Of a DNA stretch of 64,000 bases, positions 18,290 to 26,274 are shown piece after piece. The stretch is taken from assembly GCA_963973795.1 (NCBI GenBank), contig CAXBAF010000006.1:1-64000 (forward strand), given 5' to 3'. Positions within the stretch are counted from its first letter, which is position 1, and each line of letters begins with the position of its first letter. Below the pieces are notes generated by a model. That model made no database searches, was not told the DNA's origin, and saw only the letters and a list, made by a program, of their open reading frames with translations. Both the position numbers and the translations under genes were made by a program. The DNA is from UBA1926 sp002337215 (GTDB lineage: Bacteria > Planctomycetota > Phycisphaerae > Phycisphaerales > UBA1924).

Positions 18290-19683
18290 CAGTGCTGGGC
18301 GTCGCCCTGCTGATCGTCGTGTTCGCGGCGCTGCTGCTGCTGAACGTCCCGGTCGCGTTCGCGGTCGCGGCGGCGGCGGCGGTGGGGCTGCTCGCCGCGT
18401 CGGACGCGGAGGTGTCGACGGCGATCGCTCAGAAGATGGCGTCCGGCGTGGACAGCTTCCCGCTGCTCGCGATCCCGTTTTTCATCATCGCCGGGAACGT
18501 GATGTCCGCGAGCGGGATGGCGAAGCGGTTGATCGACGCGGCCCGTGTGCTCGTCGGCTGGATGCCGGGTGGGATGAGCCTTGTCAACGTGCTCGCGTGC
18601 ATGCTGTTCGGCTCGATCTCGGGGTCCGCGGCCGCGGCGATCTCATCGATCGGCGGGGTGACCATCCCCGCGCTCGAGAGCGAAGGGGAAGACCGCGGGT
18701 ACGCGACCGCCCTGTGCACGACGGCGGCGACAACCGGGCTGCTCATCCCTCCGAGCAACGTGATGATCGTGTACGCCGTTGTCGCGCAGACTTCGGTCGC
18801 GGCGCTTTTCTTCGCGGGGGTGGGCCCGGGGGTCCTGCTGGGATTGTTTCTGATGGCGACGGCGCTGCTCGTGCGCCGTCCCGACCCGGAACTGACAGCG
18901 CGGGCGCGGGCGGCGAGCAGGCCTGCGAGCGTCGGGGCGGCGGTCGCGGCGATCCTGCTGGCGCTCCCGTCGATGACGCTGATCGTGATCGTGCTGGGGG
19001 GGATCCTGGGGGGGTACTTCAGCGCGACCGAGGCGGCGGCGGTCTCGGTGTTCTTCGCGGTGGTGGTGGGGGTGTTGGAGCGGTTCGTGCAGGCCGCACG
19101 CGGGGAGTCGGGGGCGAGGCTCTCGATCCGGAGCGTCCGTGTGATCGTTCGCGACAGTCTGCGGACGACGTCGATCGTGATGTTCCTGATCGCGTCGAGC
19201 CAGGCGCTGAGCTGGGTGCTGAGTTATCTCCGCATCCCGCAGACGTTCGCCGACCAGTTGCTCTCGGTCACGGCGGACCCGATCGTGCTGCTTGTGCTGA
19301 TGAACCTGACGCTGCTGGTCGTCGGCACGTTCCTCGACATGACGCCGGCGGTCCTGATCTTCACGCCGATCTTTCTTCCCGTTGCCCAGGCGCTCGGGCT
19401 GCACCCGGCGCACTTCGGCGTGGTGATGATCCTGAATCTCTCGATCGGTCTGTGCACGCCTCCCGTCGGCACGTGTCTGTTCGTGGGGTGCAGTGTCGGT
19501 CGGGTCTCGATCGCACGGATCACGAGGCCGATGCTCCCGTTCTACGTCGCGATGGTCGGGGCACTCGTGCTCACGACCGCCGTCAGCGGGCTGAGTATGT
19601 GGCTTCCGCGTACGCTCGAACTGGTTGACCCGGTGCCGGCGTGGTCGCCCGTGAACCCACAGCCCGATGGAGAATCGCCATGA
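18286..19683 (+). CDS. dctM: TRAP transporter large permease (DctM type)
   Basis: A 465-residue inner-membrane protein with about 12-13 hydrophobic segments that forms the sodium-driven transport channel. DctM landmarks include LLLLNVPVAFAVAAAAAVGL, DSFPLLAIPFFIIAGNVMS, FGSISGSAAAAISSIGGVTI, TAATTGLLIPPSNVMIVYAV and LNLSIGLCTPPVGTCLFVG. An unusually polar insert (residues ~208-245) lies between middle helices. It overlaps dctQ upstream and the SDR gene downstream, both by ATGA, so transport and uronate reduction are produced together. Confidence 0.95.
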   Translation: MTVLGVALLIVVFAALLLLNVPVAFAVAAAAAVGLLAASDAEVSTAIAQKMASGVDSFPLLAIPFFIIAGNVMSASGMAKRLIDAARVLVGWMPGGMSLVNVLACMLFGSISGSAAAAISSIGGVTIPALESEGEDRGYATALCTTAATTGLLIPPSNVMIVYAVVAQTSVAALFFAGVGPGVLLGLFLMATALLVRRPDPELTARARAASRPASVGAAVAAILLALPSMTLIVIVLGGILGGYFSATEAAAVSVFFAVVVGVLERFVQAARGESGARLSIRSVRVIVRDSLRTTSIVMFLIASSQALSWVLSYLRIPQTFADQLLSVTADPIVLLVLMNLTLLVVGTFLDMTPAVLIFTPIFLPVAQALGLHPAHFGVVMILNLSIGLCTPPVGTCLFVGCSVGRVSIARITRPMLPFYVAMVGALVLTTAVSGLSMWLPRTLELVDPVPAWSPVNPQPDGESP

Positions 19684-20495
19684 CGGAGAGTCTTTTTGAT
19701 CTGGAGGGCTCGGTCGCCGCGGTCATCGGCGCGACGGGCATGCTGGGCGGCGCGATCGCCGAGGGGCTCGCGAAGCACGGCGCCCGCGTCGCGGTGCTGG
19801 GCCGAAACGCGGACCGGGGCGAGGCGAGGGCGGAGGCGATCCGCGAGACGGGGGGCGGGGCGGTGTTCGTCGAGGCGGACGCGATGAGCCGGGACTCGCT
19901 GGAGCACGCCCGCGACTCGATCGAACGTGAGCTCGGGGTCTGCGACGTGCTCGTCAGCGCCGCGGGGGGAAACAGCCCGCGGGCGTCGGTGACCGAGAAT
20001 CAGGCGCTGGGCGATCTGCCGCTCGACGCGTGGCGCGAGAACTTCGACATGAATCTCGTCGCGGGCGCGCTGCTGCCCGCCCAGGTGTTCGGCACCGCGA
20101 TGGCGGCCCGCGGGACGCCCGCGAGCATCATCAACATCGCGAGCGTGTCGAGCCATATCCCGGTGTCACGCGGGGTGGCGTACTCGGCGGCGAAGGCGGC
20201 GCTGCTGAACCTCTCGAAATTTCTGGCGCGGGAGTGGGCGACCGAGGGTGTCCGGGTGAACACGATCACGCCCGGGTTTTTTCCGGCCGAGCAGAACCGG
20301 GCTCTGCTCTTCAACCCCGACGGAACGCCCACCGAACGCGGGGCGCTCATCCTCGGGCGCACGCCGATGCACCGGTTCGGCGACCCGAGCGAACTGGTCG
20401 GGGCGGCGGTCTACCTCGCGAGCCACCGCGCGAGCGGGTTCGTGACGGGGTCGGACCTCTGCGTCGACGGCGGGTTTCTTTCGTACACCGTCTGA
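19680..20495 (+). CDS. SDR-family oxidoreductase, probable D-mannonate oxidoreductase (fructuronate reductase)
   Basis: A 271-residue cytoplasmic short-chain dehydrogenase starting at ATG 19680, which overlaps the dctM stop. It has a cofactor loop GATGMLGGAIAEGL, catalytic Ser in NIASVSSHIP and the YSAAK Tyr-x3-Lys pair. The C-terminal part GFFPAEQNRALLFNPDG, followed by RTPMHRFGDPSEL and SDLCVDGGF, resembles the SDR class annotated as D-mannonate oxidoreductase, which interconverts D-fructuronate and D-mannonate. It joins uxaC-like isomerisation to the mannonate dehydratases. The specific substrate is inferred from these motifs and the TRAP operon. Confidence 0.85.
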   Translation: MTESLFDLEGSVAAVIGATGMLGGAIAEGLAKHGARVAVLGRNADRGEARAEAIRETGGGAVFVEADAMSRDSLEHARDSIERELGVCDVLVSAAGGNSPRASVTENQALGDLPLDAWRENFDMNLVAGALLPAQVFGTAMAARGTPASIINIASVSSHIPVSRGVAYSAAKAALLNLSKFLAREWATEGVRVNTITPGFFPAEQNRALLFNPDGTPTERGALILGRTPMHRFGDPSELVGAAVYLASHRASGFVTGSDLCVDGGFLSYTV

Positions 20496-20565
20496 TCGGC
20501 GGTCAATCGGAGAGAACCCAAGGCATGAACCCGCGGAAACCCACGGTGAAAAGTAGGGATGGGCG

Positions 20566-21081
20566 TCACTCCTCGCGAAGGCTCACGACGGGCTCTTCGG
20601 GGCTGGGCGAATTCCGCTTTCGGTCCACCGCGAGCAGGCCGACACAGCAGAGCAGCAACGCGACAGCGACGGCCCGCAGGGGTGAGATCGACCGTTGCTC
20701 AAGGCCGAGCAAGCCGAACTGATCGAAGACCATGCTCGAGACGGCCTGGCCCGCGACGAAGAGCGTGATCAGCATCGCGACGCCGAGCGGGACGGCCGAC
20801 GACGACTGGGCGACGATCACGAGCACCGAGAAGACGCCGCCCAGGTAGGCCCACCAAGGGATCTGCTGGATCTCGTCGGCGGTCGGCATCTGCAGCTTAC
20901 GGGCCCAGAGGCCCAGCACGACCAACGCGAGCCCCGCGAGCACCGCGGCCCCGCCGCCGTTGACGAATGCCGACGCGAGCGGCTGGCCTGTTCTGTGCTT
21001 GAGCTCGGAATTCACAACCGCCTGGAGCGGCCAACTGAGCCCCGCGAAGAAGACGAGGATCATGTAAGGAAGGGAGTTCAC
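20566..21081 (-). CDS. DMT-superfamily membrane protein, YdcZ (DUF606) type
   Basis: A 171-residue integral membrane protein with five TM helices, reading from GTG 21081 with a GAGGA ribosome site. The YdcZ-like opening SLPYMILVFFAGLSWPLQAVVNSEL and the segment IPWWAYLGGVFSVLVIVAQ are characteristic of these small drug/metabolite transporters. The polar tail (SPSPEEPVVSLREE) is cytoplasmic. It is the last gene downstream of GH88-SDR-kdgK, separated by about 150 bases. Its stop faces the end of the TRAP-SDR operon. The substrate is unknown. Confidence 0.85.
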   Translation of the reverse strand: MNSLPYMILVFFAGLSWPLQAVVNSELKHRTGQPLASAFVNGGGAAVLAGLALVVLGLWARKLQMPTADEIQQIPWWAYLGGVFSVLVIVAQSSSAVPLGVAMLITLFVAGQAVSSMVFDQFGLLGLEQRSISPLRAVAVALLLCCVGLLAVDRKRNSPSPEEPVVSLREE

Positions 21082-21229
21082 GCGGAGTCCTCGTTTGGTG
21101 TTGATCGGTGCGTACCGGCGATCGCGTGTGTGTGATCACCTTGGTCGATGGCGATCTGGTTCGATCGTGTCGGTGCAGGCGATGCACCCGGACGAGAACC
21201 GACCCGAGATAGGCCGGACGCCGGCCGGC

Positions 21230-22273
21230 TTATCGTACGACTCGGCCCGAGCCGTCCCCCCCCGCGAGCTGCTCGACTTCCTTCTTGCTCACGAGGTTCG
21301 CGTCCCCGGGGATGGTCTGTTTGAGGCACGACGCCGCGACGGCAAACTCGAGCGCGTCCCGTGTGCTTTCTTTCTCGATCAGGCCCGCGATGAGCCCGCC
21401 CGCGAACGAGTCGCCCCCGCCCACGCGGTCCACGATCTGGATGTCGTACCGGCGCGAGCGGTGGGGCGTCACGCAGTCCCTTGTATCCTTCATGATCGCC
21501 GACCATCCGTTCCGGCTCGCCGAGAAACTCTCCCGCAGGGTGATCGCGACGGTGTCGAACCCGAACTCGTCCATCAGCTCGCCGCACATGGTCGCGTAGC
21601 CCGACTCGTCGAGTTCCCCAGCGTGCACGTCGGTCGCACCCGCGTGGAAGCCCAGCGATTTCTGTGCGTCCTCCTCGTTGCAGATGCAGACATCGATGTG
21701 CTCCATGAGCGGTCGCATGACCTTCTGGGCCTGCTCGGTGGTCCAGAGTTTGGCGCGGAAGTTCAGATCGCAGCTCACACGCACGCCGCGCTTCTTTGCC
21801 TCTTCGCAGAGCAGCGTGACGCACCGAGCGGGGCCCTCGCCCAGCGCGGGGGTGATCCCGGTCCAGTGGAACCAGGTCGCGCCCTCGAAGATCGCGTCCG
21901 GATCGAGATCGCCCGGCGTGATCTCCGAAATCGCGGAGTTCGCCCGGTCGTAAATCACCCGCGACGCCCGCTGGCTCGCACCCGTTTCGAGGAAATAGAT
22001 CCCGAGGCGCGCCCCGCCTCGGAGCACGAGCGAGGTGTCCACGCCGAACTTCCGCAGGCTGTTGACCGCCGACTGCCCGATGTCGTTGGACGGGACCCGC
22101 GACACAAAGGCCGCGTCGATGCCGTAGTTCGCGAGGCTGACGGCGACGTTCGCCTCGCCCCCGCCGTAGGTCGCCTCGAGCGTGTCGGATTGGACGAACC
22201 GCTGGAAACCGGGTGTCGCGAGCCTGAGCATGATCTCGCCGAAGGTCACCACACGTGGCTTGCTGTTGCTCAT
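21230..22273 (-). CDS. kdgK: 2-Dehydro-3-deoxygluconokinase (PfkB family)
   Basis: A 347-residue PfkB sugar kinase, best read as KDG kinase making KDPG for the aldolase at 25580. ATG 22273 is chosen because AAGGAG lies just upstream; the alternative ATG 22291 would overlap that site. Motifs: TFGEIMLRLATPGFQRF, the sugar-binding GGGEANVAVSLANYG, DLNFRAKLWT (KDG-kinase-like), and the catalytic anion hole DRVGGGDSFAGGLIAGL with Asp base. It lies 61 bases after the SDR in the GH88-SDR-kdgK operon. Other PfkB substrates cannot be excluded, but the context is strong. Confidence 0.92.
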   Translation of the reverse strand: MSNSKPRVVTFGEIMLRLATPGFQRFVQSDTLEATYGGGEANVAVSLANYGIDAAFVSRVPSNDIGQSAVNSLRKFGVDTSLVLRGGARLGIYFLETGASQRASRVIYDRANSAISEITPGDLDPDAIFEGATWFHWTGITPALGEGPARCVTLLCEEAKKRGVRVSCDLNFRAKLWTTEQAQKVMRPLMEHIDVCICNEEDAQKSLGFHAGATDVHAGELDESGYATMCGELMDEFGFDTVAITLRESFSASRNGWSAIMKDTRDCVTPHRSRRYDIQIVDRVGGGDSFAGGLIAGLIEKESTRDALEFAVAASCLKQTIPGDANLVSKKEVEQLAGGDGSGRVVR

Positions 22274-22334
22274 CGGTCCATCTCCTTGCATCCGAGAATC
22301 CCTCGGGAAACTCGCGGGGGCCGGGTCGACGTGT

Positions 22335-23108
22335 TCAGAGTCTGGGCAGCGTCAGCCCGCCGTCGATTGTCAGCACTTGACCGGTCGCGTACCGGAGCGT
22401 CCCCGTCGCGAGCATCGCGACCGCCCGCCCCACGTCCTCGGGTTGCCCCCATCGCCGCTCGACGGTCAGCCCACCCTCGATGAGCGCATCGTACTTGCCC
22501 TGCACCCCCGCGGTCATGTCCGTCTGGATGATCCCGGGGCGGACCTCGTAGACATCGATCCCGTCGTCCGCGAGCCGCGCCGCGAGGATCTGTGTCGCCA
22601 TCGCAACTCCAGCCTTCGAGATGCAATACTCCGCACGAGCGGTGCTCACCACCGTCGCGCTGACGCTCGAGACGTTGATGATCCGCCCACGCTCGATCGT
22701 GCCGGCCTTGATCAACGCCAGCATCCGGTTCGCCGCCGCCTGGCTGAGCAGGAGGGGCCCACGCAGGTTGATCCCCATCACGCGGTCATAACTCTCCGCG
22801 GTCATCTCGAGCACATCCGTGCGCACCGACGGCGCCACACCCGCGTTGTTGACCAGCGCGTCGAGCCTGCCTGTCTCCGCGATGATCTGATCGAGGGCGG
22901 GGCCGTGGGCTGCATCATCGGACACGTCCATGCGCACATACCGCGATGTCCCGCCGATCGCGTCGAGCTCGGCGAGCACAGGCTCAACCTGGGCTCTCTC
23001 CCGCCGACCGTTGATCACGATGTCGTACCCGTGCGCCGCGAGTTCCCGGGCGATGCCCAGCCCGATCCCGCGCGACCCACCGGTGACGAACGCGACAGGC
23101 CGGGTCAC
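22335..23108 (-). CDS. SDR-family oxidoreductase, candidate DEH (4-deoxy-5-keto-uronate) reductase
   Basis: A 257-residue classical SDR. GTG 23108 overlaps the GH88 stop (GTGA) and gives the expected N-terminus TRPVAFVTGGSRGIGLGIA. It has NNAGVAP, catalytic Ser in INVSSVSATV, the YCISK catalytic Tyr/Lys pair, and DGGLTLPRL at the end. It resembles FabG-like enzymes generally. Its position between a hydrolase releasing unsaturated uronates and KDG kinase suggests it reduces 4-deoxy-L-erythro-5-hexoseulose uronate to KDG, as the SDR-type A1-R reductases of Sphingomonas do. That assignment is inference; a generic ketoreductase is the alternative. Confidence 0.85.
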   Translation of the reverse strand: MTRPVAFVTGGSRGIGLGIARELAAHGYDIVINGRRERAQVEPVLAELDAIGGTSRYVRMDVSDDAAHGPALDQIIAETGRLDALVNNAGVAPSVRTDVLEMTAESYDRVMGINLRGPLLLSQAAANRMLALIKAGTIERGRIINVSSVSATVVSTARAEYCISKAGVAMATQILAARLADDGIDVYEVRPGIIQTDMTAGVQGKYDALIEGGLTVERRWGQPEDVGRAVAMLATGTLRYATGQVLTIDGGLTLPRL

Positions 23109-24535
23109 GACGCGGCTCCCTTCGCCATCTTCGCTGAGGATTTCTCGGCGGGCACCGCCGCGTGGAAGAACGCGGGTGTCCGCGCGCTCTCGCCCATCCG
23201 CTGGACGAGCAGTGCGAGTTCTCGCAGGTGGTAATCGCCCCACATGCTCGATTCGTGCGCGGGGATCTTCGAGCCTTCGGGGATGTGATCCCAGTTGCGA
23301 GGGCGGTGATAGATCGTGTGCAGCAGCAGGCCCTGATGAGCCGGGTCGGTCGAGAGGTACGTCTGGCTCAATAGAGCCCGCGTAATCGTCAGCCCCGCCT
23401 GCGTGTACTTCTGCGCATCGGCCTTCGGCACCAGCGATTCGGGGAGCATGCCGAGGCGGAGCAGGCCCTGGGCCGCGATCGCCGCTGCAGAGCTGTCCAC
23501 GGGTTCGTGGTCGTTGTAGGGCTCGGCGGGCCGACCGTTTACATCACCCATGTGCGCCAGACCCGGGGCACCCGCATCCCAATAGGGGACGCCGCACGTC
23601 GGTGTGTGGTTGATGTAGTAATCCGCGCACGCCTCCGCGGCTCGGAGCATCATCTGCGTGACCCTCTCGCGCCCGCCGTGCGGCTCGAAGTCCGCGTCAT
23701 CGACCTCGGCCAGGAACTCGAGTTCTTCCGGATAGCCGCACATCGCCCACGCCTGCCCCCGTGTCCAGGTGCTGAAGGGGCTGTATCCCTGCTGCGTAGA
23801 GGGGGCGCGGAAGTCGCCGTTGTTGGTGTTGAATAGTGCCTCGTGGCAGGTGCGCCCGCGGACGTCGTAGATGTCGCGGTCCTCGCCGTAGAAGACGGAG
23901 TACTTCGCCGTCGCGTTGGCGTGCATCACGAGCCGATCGAAAAGGCTGATCTTCTCGTCGCGCTCGCCCATGAGCGCGTGTCCCAGCAGGTGGGCGACCG
24001 CCAGCGACCGGCAGGAGCGGATCGTGTCGACGAACAGCGACTGCGGGCCGTTGAACGAATAGATGTACCCGCCCCCGTCGAGGGTCTTTGACCAGCGGGC
24101 GGCCTGCACCGCGCCGCTCGCCATCAGCGCCATGCGGCAGAATTCGAGTTCGTAGTCGCTCGCGTCGTACCGGCCCTCAAGGGCGAGGCGGAGGAGATTG
24201 CCGTAGGTCGAGACATTGTTGAAGCCGTGGTCGTGCACCCCGATGTGGGACACGTGCGACGCCATGGTTTGGATCGTGCGCTCGCGGGCGAGGTTCAGGA
24301 ATCGCTCGTCCCCCGTCGCATCGAACTGAAGGGCTGCGGACCCGTGCTGGAAGCCCTGGGTCCACTCGGTCCACCCCTGCGGCTGGTAGACGCCTTCGCG
24401 GGTGACGACGGGGGTGGGGGAGCCCGGGCCGAACGCCTCGTCGATCGCGAGGATCTTTGTTGCGGACGCTTCCCAGAGCGAGTCGATCGCGGGTCGCAGG
24501 TCGGCGGGTGTGAGCGTGGTGTCGATCTTGATCAT
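23105..24535 (-). CDS. Unsaturated glucuronyl hydrolase, GH88 family
   Basis: A 476-residue (alpha/alpha)6-barrel enzyme without signal peptide, so cytoplasmic. It hydrolyses the 4,5-unsaturated uronate from the non-reducing end of lyase products. ATG 24535 has GGAGGC ten bases upstream and avoids a shadow-like N-terminal extension. Family features are the segment HDHGFNNVSTYGN, HEALFNTNNGDFRAPSTQQG, WTRGQAWAMCGYPEELEFL and DSSAAAIAAQGLLRL. Its length is greater than Bacillus UGL (~377) but typical of the longer environmental branch. It heads the operon with SDR and kdgK, divergent from an AraC regulator. Confidence 0.93.
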   Translation of the reverse strand: MIKIDTTLTPADLRPAIDSLWEASATKILAIDEAFGPGSPTPVVTREGVYQPQGWTEWTQGFQHGSAALQFDATGDERFLNLARERTIQTMASHVSHIGVHDHGFNNVSTYGNLLRLALEGRYDASDYELEFCRMALMASGAVQAARWSKTLDGGGYIYSFNGPQSLFVDTIRSCRSLAVAHLLGHALMGERDEKISLFDRLVMHANATAKYSVFYGEDRDIYDVRGRTCHEALFNTNNGDFRAPSTQQGYSPFSTWTRGQAWAMCGYPEELEFLAEVDDADFEPHGGRERVTQMMLRAAEACADYYINHTPTCGVPYWDAGAPGLAHMGDVNGRPAEPYNDHEPVDSSAAAIAAQGLLRLGMLPESLVPKADAQKYTQAGLTITRALLSQTYLSTDPAHQGLLLHTIYHRPRNWDHIPEGSKIPAHESSMWGDYHLRELALLVQRMGESARTPAFFHAAVPAEKSSAKMAKGAAS

Positions 24536-24573
24536 AAGAACTGGCCTCCGGTGGGCACTGTACCGGACAGATC

Positions 24574-24612
24574 TTGCGACGGCGACGTTCATGTCTATAA
24601 TGGCAAACCATT
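24574..24612 (+). promoter_or_regulatory. Promoter and operator-like palindrome for the AraC gene
   Basis: TTGCGA (24574-24579), a 16-base spacer and a perfect TATAAT (24596-24601) form a good sigma70-type promoter facing the AraC gene. AATGG-CAAA-CCATT (24599-24612) is a perfect inverted repeat overlapping the -10 box and predicted start, a typical repressor position. The same 96-base gap must carry the GH88 operon promoter on the other strand. Confidence 0.6.
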
Positions 24613-24631
24613 GCTGGAGGCATCGCGGCCC

Positions 24632-25465
24632 ATGAACCGAGATCTCTTTATCCGAGAATTGGCCATCGAGTTGTTCGCGTCGGCCTGCTCGGCGTCGGCG
24701 TTGCGGCACGACCACCTCGTCGAGCCTCTGGATATCGCGCCGCACCATCACGACAACGAGATCCAGTTCGATCTCGTGCGGGGGTGCCGGGGGAAGGTCT
24801 TTACATCGGGCCGGTGGCTCCGCTTTGACTCTGACATTGCGTTGGTTGCCTACCCGGGCGAGACGCACGGGTACACGCTCGAACCAACCGACGCGACCGC
24901 CGCGGTGTACAACATCAAAGTCGAGCCCAACACGCCGCTCGGATCGCTCAACGCCGTGCCGCTCCCCCGCCTGGCGCAGCACCCCTCCGCGGGGCTCTTT
25001 GAGACCGCCGCGAGTCTATCCGTCTCGATCAATCCTTACATCGCCCTTGAAAACACGTCAATTCTGGGCATTCTGTCGCTTCTGATCGCCTGGCCGGACG
25101 GCGGGCCATCTTCTGTCCGCCGGGGACTGGGCGATGAGATCCACCCGGTCGTCGAGCGTGCGGTCACGACGATCGAAGAGAACCTCCACGACCCGTTGGG
25201 TCTCGATGACATCGCCCGCGCTGCCGGGATATCGAGCCGGCAGCTCGCCCGTCTGTTCGAGCAGGCGATGGGGATGACCCCGCACCGCTATTCGACCACG
25301 CGGAGGCTCGACCGGGCGAAAACCGTGCTGCTGAGCAACCAGTTGTCGATCGGCGAGATCGCCGATCTGCTCGGGTTCTCGGGTCACGCGACGTTCACCC
25401 GCTGGTTCGCCCAGCACACCGGGATGACCCCCAGCGGGTTCCGCTCGAATCCCAAGGTCTTCTGA
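24632..25465 (+). CDS. AraC-family transcriptional regulator with cupin sensor
   Basis: A 277-residue regulator from ATG 24632, with GGAGG 11 bases upstream. The N-terminal half is a cupin-type ligand pocket (IAPHHHDNEIQFDLVRGC ... VAYPGETHGYTL). The C-terminal ~100 residues are the two-HTH AraC domain: LGLDDIARAAGISSRQLARL, then GMTPHRYSTTRRLDRAKTVL and IGEIADLLGFSGHATFTRWF ending in HTGMTPSGFR. It is divergent from GH88-SDR-kdgK and just upstream of eda, so it most likely controls unsaturated-uronate catabolism in response to a uronate intermediate. The ligand is unknown. Confidence 0.93.
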   Translation: MNRDLFIRELAIELFASACSASALRHDHLVEPLDIAPHHHDNEIQFDLVRGCRGKVFTSGRWLRFDSDIALVAYPGETHGYTLEPTDATAAVYNIKVEPNTPLGSLNAVPLPRLAQHPSAGLFETAASLSVSINPYIALENTSILGILSLLIAWPDGGPSSVRRGLGDEIHPVVERAVTTIEENLHDPLGLDDIARAAGISSRQLARLFEQAMGMTPHRYSTTRRLDRAKTVLLSNQLSIGEIADLLGFSGHATFTRWFAQHTGMTPSGFRSNPKVF

Positions 25466-25485
25466 GCCGTGGGAGGACACTGGAT

Positions 25486-25498
25486 TATCTGGCAGATA
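25486..25498. promoter_or_regulatory. Inverted repeat upstream of eda
   Basis: TATCT-GGC-AGATA is a perfect 5-bp inverted repeat with a 3-base centre, 82 bases before the eda start. A TATTCT (25549-25554) nearer the gene could be its -10 box, though no good -35 is visible. The repeat could be an operator for the adjacent AraC regulator. Confidence 0.35.
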
Positions 25499-25579
25499 TT
25501 GCAAAGCAAGCTGTCCCGAAATGGGAGCGCTCGATCCGCGAGATAACCTATTCTCGTTGATGTCGGAAAGGACCGCGTC

Positions 25580-26236
25580 ATGCGCACCAAAGAATCGATC
25601 CTCAGCAGTCTCGAGCGCCAGGGCGCCGTCGCCGTCGTTCGGCTCACCGACGCGAGCGCCATCGACTGGGTCGCCGACACGCTGATCGAGGAGGGGCTTG
25701 CCGCTCTTGAGATCACGCTGACGGTGCCGGGCGCCATCGATCAGATCGCCCGGCTGACCGAGCGGCTGGGCGATGACCACCTGGTGGGCGCGGGCTCGGT
25801 GCTCACCCCCGAAGACGCGGCCCGCGCGATCGACGCGGGCGCCGCGTACATCGTCAGCCCCGCAACCGTTGAAGGCGTGGTCGCTCTTGCCAAGGGCCGG
25901 GGCGTGCCGGTCATGCCGGGCTGCTTCACGCCCACCGAGGCGCTGCGGGCGCACGGCTTGGGTGCCGACATCATCAAGATCTTCCCCGCCGATGTTGTCG
26001 GCATGCCTTTTTTCAGGGGCGTGCTCGCGCCGATGCCGCATCTCAAGCTCATGCCGACGGGGGGCGTCACCCCCGAGAACGCGGGCGACTGGATCCGTTC
26101 GGGGGCGGTCGCGGTGGGGGTGGGCAGCGCGTTGCTGGGCAAACAGATCATCGCCGACCGCGACACGGCGGCGCTCCGCGAGCGGACGAGGACGCTTCTC
26201 GCCTCCGTCCGCGGTGCGAGAAAAACGAACGAGTAG
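25580..26236 (+). CDS. eda: KHG/KDPG aldolase
   Basis: A 218-residue class I aldolase cleaving KDPG to pyruvate and glyceraldehyde-3-phosphate, the last step of the uronate pathway. The catalytic residues are where expected: Glu44 in ALEITLTVPG and the Schiff-base Lys133 in GADIIKIFPAD, close to E. coli Glu45/Lys133. VMPGCFTPTEAL and KLMPTGGVTPENAGDWI are also conserved. Ribosome site GGAAAGGA precedes the ATG. It lies 114 bases after the AraC gene and leads the plus-strand group with the oxidoreductase and isomerase genes. Confidence 0.96.
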   Translation: MRTKESILSSLERQGAVAVVRLTDASAIDWVADTLIEEGLAALEITLTVPGAIDQIARLTERLGDDHLVGAGSVLTPEDAARAIDAGAAYIVSPATVEGVVALAKGRGVPVMPGCFTPTEALRAHGLGADIIKIFPADVVGMPFFRGVLAPMPHLKLMPTGGVTPENAGDWIRSGAVAVGVGSALLGKQIIADRDTAALRERTRTLLASVRGARKTNE

Positions 26237-26274
26237 TCGACGAATCATCCGACGCGGACAGCAAGGACACGATC

